Shown here: positions 35,640-48,436 of the stretch, one piece after another | How positions within the stretch are numbered: the first letter of the stretch is position 1 | How the letters are laid out: each line of letters starts with the position of its first letter | NCBI GenBank assembly: GCA_026419785.1 | Contig: JAODTK010005519.1 | Span: 62,001-126,000 of the forward strand | Source: Sclerodactyla briareus | Lineage: Eukaryota > Echinodermata > Holothuroidea > Dendrochirotida > Sclerodactylidae | Direction of reading: 5' to 3' | Length of the DNA: 64,000 nt | Program-made: the position numbers and the translations under genes | Notes under the pieces: model-generated | What the model saw: only the letters and a program-made list of their open reading frames with translations | Told to the model about the DNA's origin: nothing | Database searches by the model: none

Positions 35640-38600
35640 ATGATCAGAACCCTGACTTTGTCAAGAATAAAAAACGGGGGTCGTAATCCACGAAGGTGTC
35701 AGTGGGCGTGTCCTTGATTGAAATAGCTTTTTGCTGACTAACGGTCCACCCACATGCAATGCGGTAGTTGAGTCAATCTGACGGACGTATCAACCGATAA
35801 CTCCTGCCAATATCGGCTTCGTAGAGCCTGTTGACATTTCGGTGCTATCTTCATGTTACTCCGATACATAGCCTGCAAGGAAGTGTGAAAAAAACAAACC
35901 CAATTTTGTTTCCATTTCAAGGCCAATGGACACTGTAGCTTCAGACACTGCTGTATTTGGCTTATATATGAGGGTAATGATGCATATAACAAAACCAAGC
36001 AATCGCGACTGCGTTACTCCCGTCTCGGTGGTGAAAACGGCAATACAAAATTAGTACGTAATCAGATTTGTGACGGTAAGGGGCCGCCGGCAGCGCAGAA
36101 CCGCCGCAATATGGAACCTTCTGCCGAAGTACATGAGAGTTACGATACGCGTGAATCGCGATTCGATTTTGGCTGAAAACAAGCGTCATTTTAACAGCCG
36201 CGCTAACAGGGCAAAAAGTATAGCGGAATATTTCTCAGAAACAAGCAGCAAGAATTGTAAATAAGAAATCGATCGATGCGATCAAACTTTTCGTTTGTTG
36301 AATAGCTCATTCCCGTTTTCTCTGTGGAGAGATGAAGTTGACAACACCCGCCGGAGAAAAATCTGGTAGATTTCATTTGCTTGGAAAACTTGTAACCAAA
36401 TGACGTCATTTTTACTGTTTACATAGTACACACGGTACATGTGCACTGTCGGCGAGACATGGATCATGTTTCAGGTTCGTGTGATACTGCCTAGCTGTAC
36501 ACAAGCCATATGACGTGTTGTCTATTGCTGTGTGTATGTGTGTGGTGCGTTCGTGTAAAATTAAAACATCGTCGATCTTACGTACAAGTAGGCACACCTT
36601 CGGAGACGCAGATTTCAGAAAAGCGACGAAGGAAGATAAATTAAGAATGTTATTAATCGACGTGAGGAAGTTCTGCAGTTTATGTTGAGCCGGGGACTAG
36701 TGAAGAGGACTAGAGGAGAGTGAAAAATCGCGACAGCGCAGTTCGGTTGGGATGACCGACTCGAAGTCAAAGGGAACGGAGGCGTAGGCCTAAGTCAAAA
36801 GACCAGGGCTACTGCTCGACACTAGCCAGCCTACGCTAGGCCTAGGACAAGCCGTCGTTAATGCTGTGTTTACAGTTGTGCAGGATCACCAGTCAGCTAA
36901 TATTATAATAAAGACGGTAAGGGGTGACATCCGCAGGGCTAGTCCCTGTCATGTTTGAAAGTGAAATATCTAGTTTTATGACTTATATCCCTAGTGAGTG
37001 TTTCGGAGGTGGAATCTAAAAGGTACAAGGAAATACACAAAGCTCCTCCCATGAAAAGACTAAAGGGTTAAAGGCTTTGATAACGTCACCGCATCAGTCA
37101 TACTGAAAAAGACCCTAGGCTACAACTTTGATTTCTGTCTGACTACTACTGTGGACATGGGAGGAGGAGGGTCATCAATATTCAGATCTGATAGATGGAT
37201 GACACTAGAGGGCCCGGGGAGGGAAAGTACATGTAGAGCACAGGTGGGATGCCAAGCGTGTGATATTACGATCATGAGGGTGCCAAAGCAATCCCAGTGG
37301 AATTGGACTTAACCTCGTTGTGGCCCAAGACTGCATGACGCCACCCCAGTGTCGGTATGCTCAAATTGTGTCCCCACTGGAGTGCTCGGAAAACGGGGGG
37401 AAGCGGGGAAGGGGAGGAAGGGGAGGGAAGTGCTGTGAGAGCACTCTTTGACTTGCAAGAACAAAATAGATGTAGTGGGCATGGCGCTTCTCATGGCGAG
37501 TGGTTTCTATATTTACTCATGTTTATTCCCACTCGTGTAGTTGTACATTCCCCGTCTCTTAGTGCTAGTAGTCCTTCTGGGCAACTAGTTTGAATTATTT
37601 TGAAAACACAACACACCTGCCTCTTGTTTTATGTGTGCATAGTAAAATTGATTGCTATCGGCTATGGATAATATTCTGTGCATGTCGGGGGCTATGGCCT
37701 CTTAGTTATTACATATGAAATAATTGTTTCATGGTGGTTTCAATGTGTGTTTGCATTTCATTTGCGAAGTTGATTTCTTAAACGGTTCTCAATATGCACA
37801 GGTGTTATGCAGACAGTGTGATGTGATGGGCCCAACGCGAGGGAAAGTTCCAAGAGGGCTGCAGTGAAATTGACAGAGAGTGGCTGGCAATATTAGGGAA
37901 TGAAGAATGAAAGAGGGGGTTCCACTGCCATCACACTACATCCAGGTCGTTCGGAAGATGTGTGCCTCAAATCCATGGTCGTTCTTACAGGGAGTATCCA
38001 TGAGTAAGTATTCCTGGATTCCCTGTTCAAGAAAATATCGGGCTACGCACACTCAATGAAATTGGATGGCAGTCCAAACTCAGTTTATCCCATTGATCAG
38101 TTCCCTAACTGAACAGAACACATATCAATGTAACAACTTTGCAAAATATGGTATCTTACCGGAACAAGTTAGGAGGAGAAGAAAGAAACCACTTTGTTGT
38201 TTCTATGTTTGTCAAATCGGCCTGTTGCATGGAACCTTTGAAGCAGTCGACCGAGTTTTAATGCAGCAGACTCAATGGACTAACTCGATTTGAATTGGAA
38301 CCTAAGCTTGAACCATTCTGTTGTTTATGCATTAGTCCAACAAACATAAATGTCAAAGGAGAGAAAGTGTTTTTATGCCCAGCCTACTCTATACAAAATT
38401 TGATTCATCCACACTAAGTTACTGGACCCCTTCCAAATTTCTAATGATGACTTTCAATTGCCAAGCTGAAAAACAAAAAATCCCAAATGGCCTCTGATTA
38501 TATATAATGGACTCTCCAATGCCTTGCGCTTCAGTGCCTCATCACTAATCTCCTTCTATGAACTTGCGACACTTGGTGTGCATACTAACAGCCATTGGTT

Positions 38601-40010
38601 TTCCAATTCTCTCAAGCAACCACTTTAAACAGAGGGTAGTGGTTGTGTTGGATTGAGCCACTCTCCTGATAAGACAGTGTTGGCCGACTATTGCCTTTTC
38701 TTCAAAAATGTAGGCCTATGATCACCCCTCACCCTAACAGCCTTCATTCCAATGTTTGTTCAGCTTTTTGCTGGTGATTGTTGGTGACCATGATGAGCTC
38801 CGGTGCGGAATGCGATCTGGGCAAACTAGATGCAGTGGCAAGGCCATCGGCAACACAATGCAACTTCATTTTAATATGTGTGCAAACGTGTTGTTTTTCA
38901 TGAAAGAAACTAGGGTTTGGGTTTTTCGTGTTAGTTTGTTTATCAAAAGAATTCTGTACACTTGTAATGAAGATGATATCAGGTGAGCTATTCCATGTGT
39001 TGTCCCCCCCCCCCATTATGTCATATATACCCAAATTTGATCAACATCATCATTCAGCAGCAATCAGCTATGAAGGCAAACATTCAAGTAGTAGCGGGCC
39101 AGTTTCCAATTTGCTTGGTGATGAGCCATGAAAAATAGAGCATGATTGCTGCTAGCTGAACCGTATGTAGTCAGAACTGTACTTTCAAGCAACCTATGAC
39201 CAAAAAATCAGAAGCCCGTAAATGCCAACCTCTATTGAAAACTTCTGGTTTCTATCTGCTTCACAGAAAATACAGACATACAGCCTACAAGCAACTGGTG
39301 CGGATGTGCGGCGTTTCTTGGAAAGAGGTTAGGGTTGTTTTGCCCTTTGATCCTGTGTGACATGATGAAGAGGATCAGGGACCTCCTTTCCAGTCTGAAA
39401 GATACGAGGGGATTCCAATAAGACTAGGACTGCTGAAGATTTCTGTTGGGAAGGTTACTGTTCTTCAACACTTCCAGACATTGGATGAAGTGACTTCAGC
39501 AGACTGTTGGGGTTTATCATACACTGATTGAAACTGTGTTCTTGTGGGTTGCTTAGTAGAAATTTAAGCCTTGATCACGTTGTTAGCGCACGAGGCCTAT
39601 CAGGCAAACTGTTCCACTCAGTCATCGACTGGAGGACCCTTCAACACGGAATACAAGTACACATAATAGTACACATGTCATGGGTAACCACTCAGACTTA
39701 CCAACAACATAAAGGAATATCACTGAATGGGGAGAGGGGCATGCTCCGGACCAGTGGAGTGCATCCTCCCCCCCCTCCCCAGACCACCCCGATTTTGGGG
39801 AATGGCTCTTGGGTTCTTCAAAGACGTAGCTAGAGTTTATATATTTGTGAGAAAAGATTCCATGTAGGAAAGCCTATTGGGACCAGGTTCTAAAGCTTCT
39901 GGGTGAATGCCATTGATTCTCTGGCCGGAACATGAAAGACAATGTAAACAAAGACATCCCTGGTCTATCCGAATGTCCCCCAGGGTTTATTTATGTGAAT
40001 TCATTTGAAA
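35640..40010. other. About 4.4 kb without a recognised gene
   Basis: TAGGCCTA-type words cluster near 36785-36850. ORFs at 36070-36264 (+), 38066-38293 (+), 38744-39034 (-) and 39528-39833 (+) have no recognised domain. The 39528 ORF ends in a C run read as prolines. It may hold exons of an unrecognised gene, but I could not pair splice sites convincingly. Confidence 0.25.
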
Positions 40011-40011
40011 C

Positions 40012-40060
40012 GGGGGGGGGGGGGGGGGGGGGGGGGTCGGGGGGGGGGGGTGAGGGGTGG
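40012..40060 (+). repeat. Poly(G) tract, G-quadruplex-prone
   Basis: 25 consecutive G (40012-40036), two bases, then 12 G (40039-40050), then GAGGGG. The longest of many G or C runs in the window. Confidence 0.95.
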
Positions 40061-40740
40061 GCTATTCCATTGTGAACTTAGATAAACATCTTTGTGTGGG
40101 CTGTTGTGGTGAACAAAGGTCTACTTCCCTATTGACACTCATGGGCAGTAGACCGGTTTAACACAGAGCAATGCAGTATGTGGTGTTCGTGCCTGTACAG
40201 TTATAATCTTAATTTAAGGTGCCCCTTTTGTGAATCACATGAATATACTACTATTTACTATATTAACAAAGTGGGCTGATGTGTCATATTTCAAAAAAAG
40301 CCATATAGACTGTTGCAAGTGGGTTCTCTCCATAGTTCATGTTCCCCACACTCAGCAGAGATGAAACCAGCCGATCTGGTTGTTCTCACATGGGACTAGT
40401 AGGAAAGAATAGTAAATGAACGACTCCATGGTTTAGGGGGAGTTTCACATAGTATTCATTTTGATGTGATTTCTGAGAGCGGGAATTTTTTGTCTCTTGG
40501 AAGAGTAATTTTATTGATTGCAGTTCCTGCAGAGTGCAGACACTGGGTTCACAAGAGGCCGCGGTTTCCCTGTCAGGAGGGGTAGTTTGATTCCGTTTCA
40601 GATTTCAAGTTTAAATACTGTAAAGGGGAAGATTATTAGAGTCTCTCCTGAAAAGCAGAGTCGGTTTTAATTGGTGGCAATCCCCTGGAATGGCTTGGAA
40701 AAGAGTTCTGTTTATTAGGCGATATGATTAGTGCAGAGGA

Positions 40741-40758
40741 GGGGGGGGGGGGGGGGGG
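40741..40758 (+). repeat. Poly(G) tract
   Basis: 18 consecutive G, about 120 bp upstream of a LINE endpiece. Confidence 0.95.
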
Positions 40759-40859
40759 TGCACCGTGAAAAATGTTCTGTGACTAGGATTAGGAGTGTGT
40801 TGTGGAAAAAAATGTAGGAGAAATACTGTGTGCCATGCTCAATTCCAGGGTGTTCTCTT

Positions 40860-41300
40860 TGCATATTAAAGGGAAGAGTCTTTGAGGCTTGTGTTTGAAG
40901 TTTGTAGAGTGTAGTAATCTATGATAGTGAGACTTGGGCAGTAAAGGAGGGGAGATTTGATATTCGCAAGGAGGAAGATATGAGGATGGTCAGATGGAGT
41001 GTGAAGTGACTTCAAAGGATAGAAAATCTCCAATTGAGCTATGAGATAGTTAGGGTTGGTAAATATTCGTGACTGTGTCCGGAGTCGCAGACTTAGATGG
41101 TTGGTCATGTTGAAAGGATGGAGGAAGGATGCTACTGGGTTACGAGGTCTAGAGGGATCATGCAGTTACTAGTATTCGTAGGAGAGGTAGGCCCTCGGAG
41201 GACTTGGCGGCAGCGGTGACGCCTTACCTAGTGACCTCGCTGTCAAAGGTATTAGACCGTGCCCGAGCCAGGATGCGACTGGAGTGGAAGACGTGAGAGT
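40860..41300 (+). mobile_element. LINE C-terminal endpiece (RTE-like ending)
   Basis: Reading across frames gives the characteristic tail of invertebrate endonuclease/RT elements. RVFEAC and then SVVIYDSETWAVKE lie at about 40875-40955, followed by DIRKEEDMRMVRWSVK to about 41006. RSRRLRWLVMLKG, in a neighbouring frame GHVERMEE, is near 41085-41125. RRGRPRRTWRQR follows at about 41180-41215. The order YGSETW, RMVRWM, LRWFGHV, RGRPRKTW is typical of these proteins. Frameshifts and stops show it is dead and strongly 5'-truncated. The minus ORF 40866-41108 is a shadow. Confidence 0.8.
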
Positions 41301-42160
41301 TTGCCAGTAGAGCTGCCCCGGTCTAACCAAGTTAGCATGTGGACTTCTGACGTCAAAAATGTTTATTGATGATGAAGTTCAGAAGACTTCGCAATTTGTT
41401 GGCTGTGTGGTCCACACTTCTTTCAGCACATTCCCCTGAACGTGAAATGGATTTTGATAAAATTTGCATGGGGTGGTACAGGGTTGGCATTTAGTTAAGA
41501 TTTTGTCAAATTTTTACGAAAACCTAGTACTAAGTTCAAACCACCATTTTTCAAGATTTGGGGGTCACTAGAGGTCATGGCGTGGCTCAAGTCTGTTGCA
41601 TTTCCATGAAACTTGGTGGTATACCCTTAGTCCCCAAATTTTGAACTTCCATCATGGAGAATTTTCACTTCGTCAAATTTCAGCCTCAAACCAGTTATGC
41701 TGGTTGAGCCATGGGAATCTGCATGTCGGATTCGATGATGTCTTCCTTATTATATATCAAGTGCGTCAACAGTCAGTCTTTGATGTATGTCTGACCTAAC
41801 TTGGACATCATTGTTTATTGCCCATGGGCCCATTTATGTGTAAAATTCAGACTCTCCTCCTGACAAAATTCTGTGTGCAGTGCTGATGTTTGGAATAATG
41901 ATGGTTTAATATGCGGGACTTGCTTGTGACATCATCAGGGGCCTTAATACAAAAGAATGCATATGTGAGCTATAAAAGGGATAACAACTCAGAGAAAGCC
42001 AAAAAACTTAGTAATTCCTCAAGCCAATACTGATAACTCATACCCAGACACAAGAACTGGAGGAAGACTTTACAATCTTGAAAAAACTATAGGGCTCTTG
42101 TAACGTTGATAAAAACCCACTGACTTCCAACTTGATCACAAAAGCTTCCGGACTTTCATG
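41301..42160. repeat. Diverged repeat words of the ACTTGGT family
   Basis: TTTCCATGAAACTTGGTGGTATACC (41600-41624) and TTTTGATAAAATTTGCATGG followed by GGTGGTACAGGG (41453-41482) resemble the words of the 150-bp family at 31.0 kb. No regular period could be established. ORF 41596-41799 lies within it and is not called. Confidence 0.35.
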
Positions 42161-42194
42161 TTTTTTTTTTTTTTTTTTTTTGTTTTTTTTTTTA
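42161..42194 (+). repeat. Poly(T) tract
   Basis: 34 bases, all T except one G. It could be the poly(A) end of a minus-strand retroposon, but no element was recognised next to it. Confidence 0.9.
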
Positions 42195-43424
42195 CTTCGT
42201 AAAATGGGAACACACATATCGATTAGGAGCTAATTCTCCGCACCCCCGATCTACACCACCTGCATGGATTCCTCCGACTTGAGAAGGCATAGAAAATATT
42301 GAAGAAATAATCTCATCCTTTTCTGTGAGTGAATTCCCCTTTTTTGTTATCTGGATGCAAAATGAAGCATTTACTGTGCAGTCATCACCCGGAAGCTGGG
42401 GAGGAGAGGATATAGACACACGCCACTTTTGACAATGCTTCAAGTTTTTTGTATCATTTCTGGTCAAAAGCCCTTATCTCCCAACTTTTCCACATGGATG
42501 CTGAACTAATGATGGACAGCCTTTCACATCAGTTTTCAAGGAACACACCTGTTAGCACTACATAAATGTAAGCTAAAGTGCTAGCAGTAGGTAGAATTTA
42601 CCAGACAGGATTGCACAGGTCTTCCACTGTAGTTGCCTCTTTCAAGGGCACAAGGGTATATGGGCATTTCATCGACTATGTCAGTATATTGCAGAAATGC
42701 ACAATAACCAAGATAGGAATAGCCCAGTCAGAGCACTCCGCACTGGGGCTTGGAAGGCGATGGAGTCCGAATCCGACAAGAAATCAATCGGGCTTGTCCT
42801 TATGAGCCCTCGAGCATAGGGCCTTATCTCCATTGTTCTCTCTACCTTGTATATAGGGAATGTGAGTACTGTGTTTATGATGCAACTATTCTACTCTCCG
42901 GATTCCTAGGATTGTTTTCTAGTTTCCATTGATCGGGGTGAATATGTGAAGCACTTGTAGGACACATGCAATGACGTATAACAGACGTGCCCAGGCCTTT
43001 TGAAGTCATAGAGGGCAGGAAAATGACAAATGCCATGTGGATTTGAAATGTTTACAAGTTTACTTCTACCATCTTAGGTGGATCTATCAAACAAGAAAAT
43101 CACAAAAAAGAAAACAACTACATTTAATATAACCTGCACGCCTCCCCCACCTGTGATGTAGTGGTACTTTTAGGTCAGGATCACACACAGCGTCCCTTGC
43201 CCACCCACTAACCATTGAAGTCTGGATCCGGGCGAGTACCACAGACACTTGGGAAGAGTTGTGCAGTTGCAATTTGAACATGGCTTCCCACTACATAATA
43301 GCAACATTGCAAATTTTTTTCCTGGCCAAAGTTGGATCATGGGGGGCGATTTTCAGGATGATGCGGTCTCAGAGGCGATTACAGCACAGGATATAGTCAA
43401 CTGTTTAAACTTTGGTGTTGAGAT
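42195..43424. other. Unrecognised stretch
   Basis: Short ORFs only (42192-42467 -, 42578-42805 +). No domain or repeat recognised. Confidence 0.25.
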
Positions 43425-43740
43425 GATAATAATATAAGATTAAAATTTATAGAGCGCCAGTATCCAAGGAACCCAATGTCAAAGGCGGCTTTGCTCAACA
43501 GTAAGCCTATAAATAAATAAATTTAAGTTTCTTTTAGAATATGTTACATTGGTGTGATTTAGTTGTAGAGGGAGTTGTTCCACAGGTTGGAGCAGCGACG
43601 GAGGATTCATGAGCGACGACCGAGGACTTCAGATCCCCGGAGGACATGCAGAAGAGAAGCGGGGATGTGGAACGAAGTGTCCTCTCGGTAAGTCGACGGC
43701 TCGATCATGCTCAAGATGATGATTTTAAAAGCTTCCAACT
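43425..43740. mobile_element. L2-like dispersed repeat fragment
   Basis: TTTATAGAGCGCCAGTATCC followed by AAAGGCGGCTTTGCTCAACA is the general form of an L2-type LINE end. The following stretch (GGAGTTGTTCCACAGGTTGG, GGAGCAGCGACGGA, CATGCAGAAGAGAAGCGGGG) resembles the associated body. The protein frame is too broken to name. Recognised by pattern only. Confidence 0.5.
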
Positions 43741-45770
43741 CCACCAGCCTCTACCTGATAGCCTACCCCAGATTAACATCTGCTTCCACAGGTGCCTAGA
43801 TCGATTACCAGAGAGGGTATTGTAGAACCGTTTTACTCCCAGAACCTTTCATATCAAGGCAGAAGGAATGGTACACATGGGGAATAAATAACATGCAGTT
43901 TGGATCATGGTTGTTAGTTTCAACGCCACCTTATAACTTAATGACACATCAATAGATCCATTTTTCCCACGAAATATATGGCATGGTGTGAAAACGTCTT
44001 GTAAAGAGACAGCCAAATGACCCATTCAGTTGAATCTTATAGGCCCCAGTTTTTAAATCAACAGGTCAGGGTTTTTTCCAGATCCTGAGTCTGACACTCA
44101 GTTTCATATCTCCCAGAGCCCCAGGAGGGTTGTGTTTGTGATTGATGTAGTTGTCTAGCAACACAAGCCATGCTTGTCCTGAGTGCTTGAGGTTTTCTAG
44201 TGGTCCTTCAGTCACCTTAGAAATGTGGACATGGACGTAGTCTACATCCCAATGGTCCGGGAAGTTGCAGGTGCTGAGGTGGACAGACCTTGGGAATGTA
44301 CTAATTCACTAATTCTAGCCACTACCTCGCACAAATGATTGCCCCAGAAGCAGCCAAGCACCCATATCTGTATCATTCATTTCTTTTGGAATCTACTTCG
44401 ATGTCTTCCGAGGACTTCCTCTTTGTATGGATGTACTGTAGGCACCAAGCAAGGGGGATGGACTTCACGGGCAAGCCTAGCCTCTCCTACCAGGATCCAC
44501 GCTTGCAGAAGCAAGGAGGAACTCCATTAGCTCCTCAGGGTAATCTGTGAAACAATAAAGATGCAAATTAGAAGGCGTTCTAATGTGTTGCTTTCAGATT
44601 AGCTTTAACAGAAACAGAACTAATCAGTAACTAATTCTATACATTTCAAATTCATAGGGAATGATTGTTGACCAGGTCTCCCAAGGGCGTTATAGTTTTG
44701 TGGAAACATAACGGACTAACCGCACTTTTCGTTGGCTAAACCCAAGTTCCAAACAGTAATGTCAGGTGTGTATTCCCCTCTTTTCACGAAACAAATATAT
44801 CGTTAGCAATACAATACTCTGGAACGTGGTAAGCTATCACTCCAGCTTATTCAATAACTGAAAGAGGATATTCCACTCCTTATCATTCATGTCCAATTCG
44901 AACCCCAGCGATTATTGCTCAGGAACCGACGGCGTTTTTCGACTGGAAAAATTTATTTCGAATGACTTCTCAATGGAGAACGGTAAATTTCACAATTGTA
45001 GGCAGAGTGTGGGTGTACAAGAATGGCGATCATTGGAAAACTCCGAAAGTCTATTGAATTCCAGTTTAAATGTTTTCTATGAGAGCCCTTATGGTCTGAA
45101 CGCCTATGTAAAAATTAGTTATGGACAATGGGAAACAGACGGCGTTTAGGTCCAGTCAGAAAATCGAATAGAATCGCACTCAGACCTCCACGGCGTCCCC
45201 ATGGGCATGGGGTTGCTAACTTGTTAGTTATTTGTAATATATAATCGGCGATCGAGCAGCAAATATTGATATTATCAGAGGTTATTAGCTATTTTAATCA
45301 CGTATAATGTTTATTGTACCTAGCATTTCATATGTGTGCATGTCATATTTTATGTCCAGTCGAATTATTCCACAATACGAAGTTAACTTGAAATATAGAG
45401 AGGCAATAATGTTGGCAGTCAAATGACCTGACGCGAGGGCAAAAGCGGAGCCTAGTTTGCAAAATAACACGGAACGTATTTGTCAAATGCAGAAGGCTAG
45501 TTAATATGACGAGATCAGTTGCTGATGTATTAGGAGGGATCTATACTTGTAATATAGATCATGTTATATTTGCAACTATCCCGACGGTTATTTTTGATCT
45601 AATACAAACCGAGAAGGTGCTATATTCGGAGATTTGTTTACCGTTAAGCTGGCGATTGTTGTGTTAACTGTAGGAGCCACATTGAACTCAAAGAGACGTT
45701 GGCCATTGAAAATAGTTCCGTTATTATGGTGTGACTATAATTGCCTACATTATGCAGATTAAGACACATA
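43741..45770. other. Unrecognised stretch
   Basis: One 86-codon ORF (44889-45149, +) has fairly even composition, with pieces like FRLEKFISNDFSMENGKFHN, but no known domain and no confirmed splice sites. The overlapping ORFs near 44335-44550 have no support. Confidence 0.25.
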
Positions 45771-45779
45771 CCCAACCTC

Positions 45780-46290
45780 CCTTAACCAATCTCTCATTCT
45801 GAATCTCAGGACCACCACCTAAGAAATTTCATGGGAACAACAAACATTTGAGATAAATGAAGGAAGTGAATACAATTTAACAACCCCCAGCGACTCCAGG
45901 TCAATGTTGATGAGAAAATGATTTGTGGCTGATATCATACCCATCAAGCTCATGAAAATGAACAAACTTGAATTCGGGATAAATTATGCAAAATAAAAGC
46001 ACTGAATGACTTCATACAGTGACCTTCAATCTACATTTTTAAAATGTTGGGAGGTGAAGGGGTAAACCATGCCCACCAAAGTTTCATGGAAAATCCAACC
46101 AACCTTCGGATTTTGCATAAATACAAATTACAGTAGGCATTGAATGCCCTCCTTGAACAGGAATCTTTGTTAGAAAGTTTCGGGGACTAAAGATAGACCA
46201 TATTTACCATGTTTCGTGATTCGTGGGGATCCGACGAACTTTGGAAATTTTGGCAAATTAACAACTTGATTACCATTTTTAACGCAATAT
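45780..46290 (-). repeat. Diverged repeats of the ACTTGGT family, inverted
   Basis: CACCTAAGAAATTTCATGGGAAC (about 45816-45838), CCACCAAAGTTTCATGGAAA (about 46074-46093) and TTAGAAAGTTTCGGGG (about 46171) look like reverse-complement versions of the TTTCATGAGAACTTGGTG words at 31.1 kb. They are much diverged and no fixed period was found. Confidence 0.4.
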
Positions 46291-47398
46291 GCTATGGTGA
46301 TTGATTCCAGTTATACTCAGTGATAAAACTTAAAAGTACAACTTGGGTATAGTTCATCAAATTATCATTACGCCAGCAACAGCTAGTCTGTTGCTATTTT
46401 CTTGGGGCGAAGGCTCAGCCTATGGTTACACTTGTTCAACACTATAAAGAAAATCTTACTCGTTTTCAGTGGAGCACTGAGTTTCGCCACGACAGATCTT
46501 GGGCTGGGCCGCTGCAATTCCAGAGAAAGACGAGTAGCTTGCGAACTTGCTCTCAAATATAGTGGGGACTGCATTATCTCGAAGATTGCGTATTTTAGAA
46601 GCCTTCAAGCCTAACTGCCCAGTTATTAAAAGTGAACGCCGAAACAACAGTCTCTGCAAATAGTAGCTGCGTATATGACTGGCTTGGCGCTCCATCCCAA
46701 TCTATTCTCGTAATTTTCCACTGCAGCAACTCATAAGTCATAACCGGCGCACTTCGATCCTCGGGAAAACATGTTCTTTGTGGGTGTTACTACTCCCCTG
46801 GCCAGCGGCGACACAATGTTCCCCATGATTCCTAATTCAGGTCGAAAACATAAACGAAGCTTGACCTGATTTTGATCAACTTGCAAAAATAACTAGCCTA
46901 AGTGAAAGTATGTATTCGCCACAGCACGCACTCGCAGTCTCGCACAATCACACATGTCTTTAGTTTGTTTACAGGTTGATGACGTATTGTTTACGAGTTC
47001 GTGATGTCGGGCACTCGGGCAGCAGATTTTGCTATAGCATTTTGGCCACCGAAGTCCTTCCCCCCTTTACGTCACAGAGCGAAAGAAATACCGTGATTTT
47101 TCACTCGAATTCATGTCCAAAATGACAACTGAGGAGATTCAAAATTGGTGTATGTGATCTTGATAATTAGTTTTTCAATCTAAGAAAGTTTGGTGGCAAT
47201 ATGGTACATGTCCATTGGCCTCCCTTTGAGACACTTCTGCACGTCGTTACCACCCCCATGGACCAAGAGGCGGTCAGTTCCTCAGAGAACTTTTCCTAAA
47301 TAAACAGTTCCGAAACGTATATAATATCTTAATTTAGGAATGTTGCTTACTGCCTTCCAAACCACAGAAAAAGTGCCATTTCCTGCAATATGAATGGA
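46291..47398. other. Unrecognised stretch
   Basis: ORFs overlap on both strands at 46383-46695, with no domain recognised. No repeats seen. Confidence 0.25.
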
Positions 47399-47416
47399 GG
47401 GGGGGGGGGGGGGGGG
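47399..47416 (+). repeat. Poly(G) tract
   Basis: 18 consecutive G. Minus-strand ORF 47282-47470 reads it as prolines and is not a gene. Confidence 0.95.
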
Positions 47417-47689
47417 TGGTGGGCTGACAAAAGAAACGTTAAGTTTCTTGTAGGCTATAATCCGCGCCAACCTGCTATGCTCCGCTTAGATAGTATTCGC
47501 TTTTAAACTCCAGCACAAATCGCTCGCTGCATTAGTCTTAGTTGATGCATGAAATATCCTAAAAATATTCTCTATCGAATATCGGGGGAAATAGGCCTTG
47601 AGACATCAAGAAATTCAGTACAACACGAAACAAACTCACAGAGGCTGAAATAGCTATTTCCCGCGACATGGCTTAGTAGGTTTCTCTCC

Positions 47690-48110
47690 TCTAAAATGTT
47701 GATATCCCAAAATCAGGATGTCAAATTTTGGCTCAGATTTGCTTTGATGTGATTCGGAACAGGTTTCTGGGAAGGGTACACATATTGAACCAGCTCATTA
47801 ATATTCATGTTGGTTGGGCCTGTTCGTAACTTCCCCCACTTTGGCTCGTAAACTCGTGAGGTGACTCGCAAGGAAGGTCTTTGGATATCTACTTTGGTGT
47901 AGCGACCATGGTGATGTAGTTCCCTATTGTTTGTAGTGCCTTTTTTCCCATTAATATTCATGAGTGGGTCTGTCTTAGAAGAAATTTTTAAAAGATGTCA
48001 ATATCTTACACCCCTTGTACGATTTTGCTCAAACATGCTTTTGGGTGATTCGCGACAGGTCATGCTTAGATACAATCATTCGCATTGCTGGGCGTAAACC
48101 ATGGTGCCTT
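47690..48110 (+). repeat. Diverged repeat with CATTAATATTCATG words
   Basis: CATTAATATTCATG occurs at about 47797 and 47951 (154 bp apart). GATGTGATTCGGAACAGGT at about 47746 is echoed as GGGTGATTCGCGACAGGT at about 48043. The spacing suggests another old tandem family with a period near 150 bp. Confidence 0.4.
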
Positions 48111-48282
48111 GCCTAAAAGCTAAGCCTACTGAAAAATCTGATCGGTCTATAAGAATCTAACTGCAGACCACAGCTAAACCAACTGATCTAATCTAATTTA
48201 CAAGGCAAGGAATCAAAGTCCATGGCGTTCTTGTTACACACTACAAGCGAACATCCACCTACTGTCCTACCCTACATCAACG

Positions 48283-48436
48283 TACGTACATACACACACA
48301 CACACTTACATACATAGATACATACATACCTGCATACATACATAGTTACATACATACATACATACATACTACATACATACATACATACATACATACATAC
48401 ATACTACATACATACATACTACATACATACATACAT
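48283..48436. repeat. (CATA)n microsatellite
   Basis: About 150 bp of CATA tetranucleotides with short (CA)n and CTA interruptions. Confidence 0.95.

Noticed and set aside
36070..36264. Possible LINE C-terminus (AAIWNLLP word)
   Set aside because: Only one short word resembles the LWNSLP box and nothing around it supports an element.
40012..40060. Telomere-like G-rich tract
   Set aside because: It is a G homopolymer, not a repeated telomeric unit, and lies inside the window.
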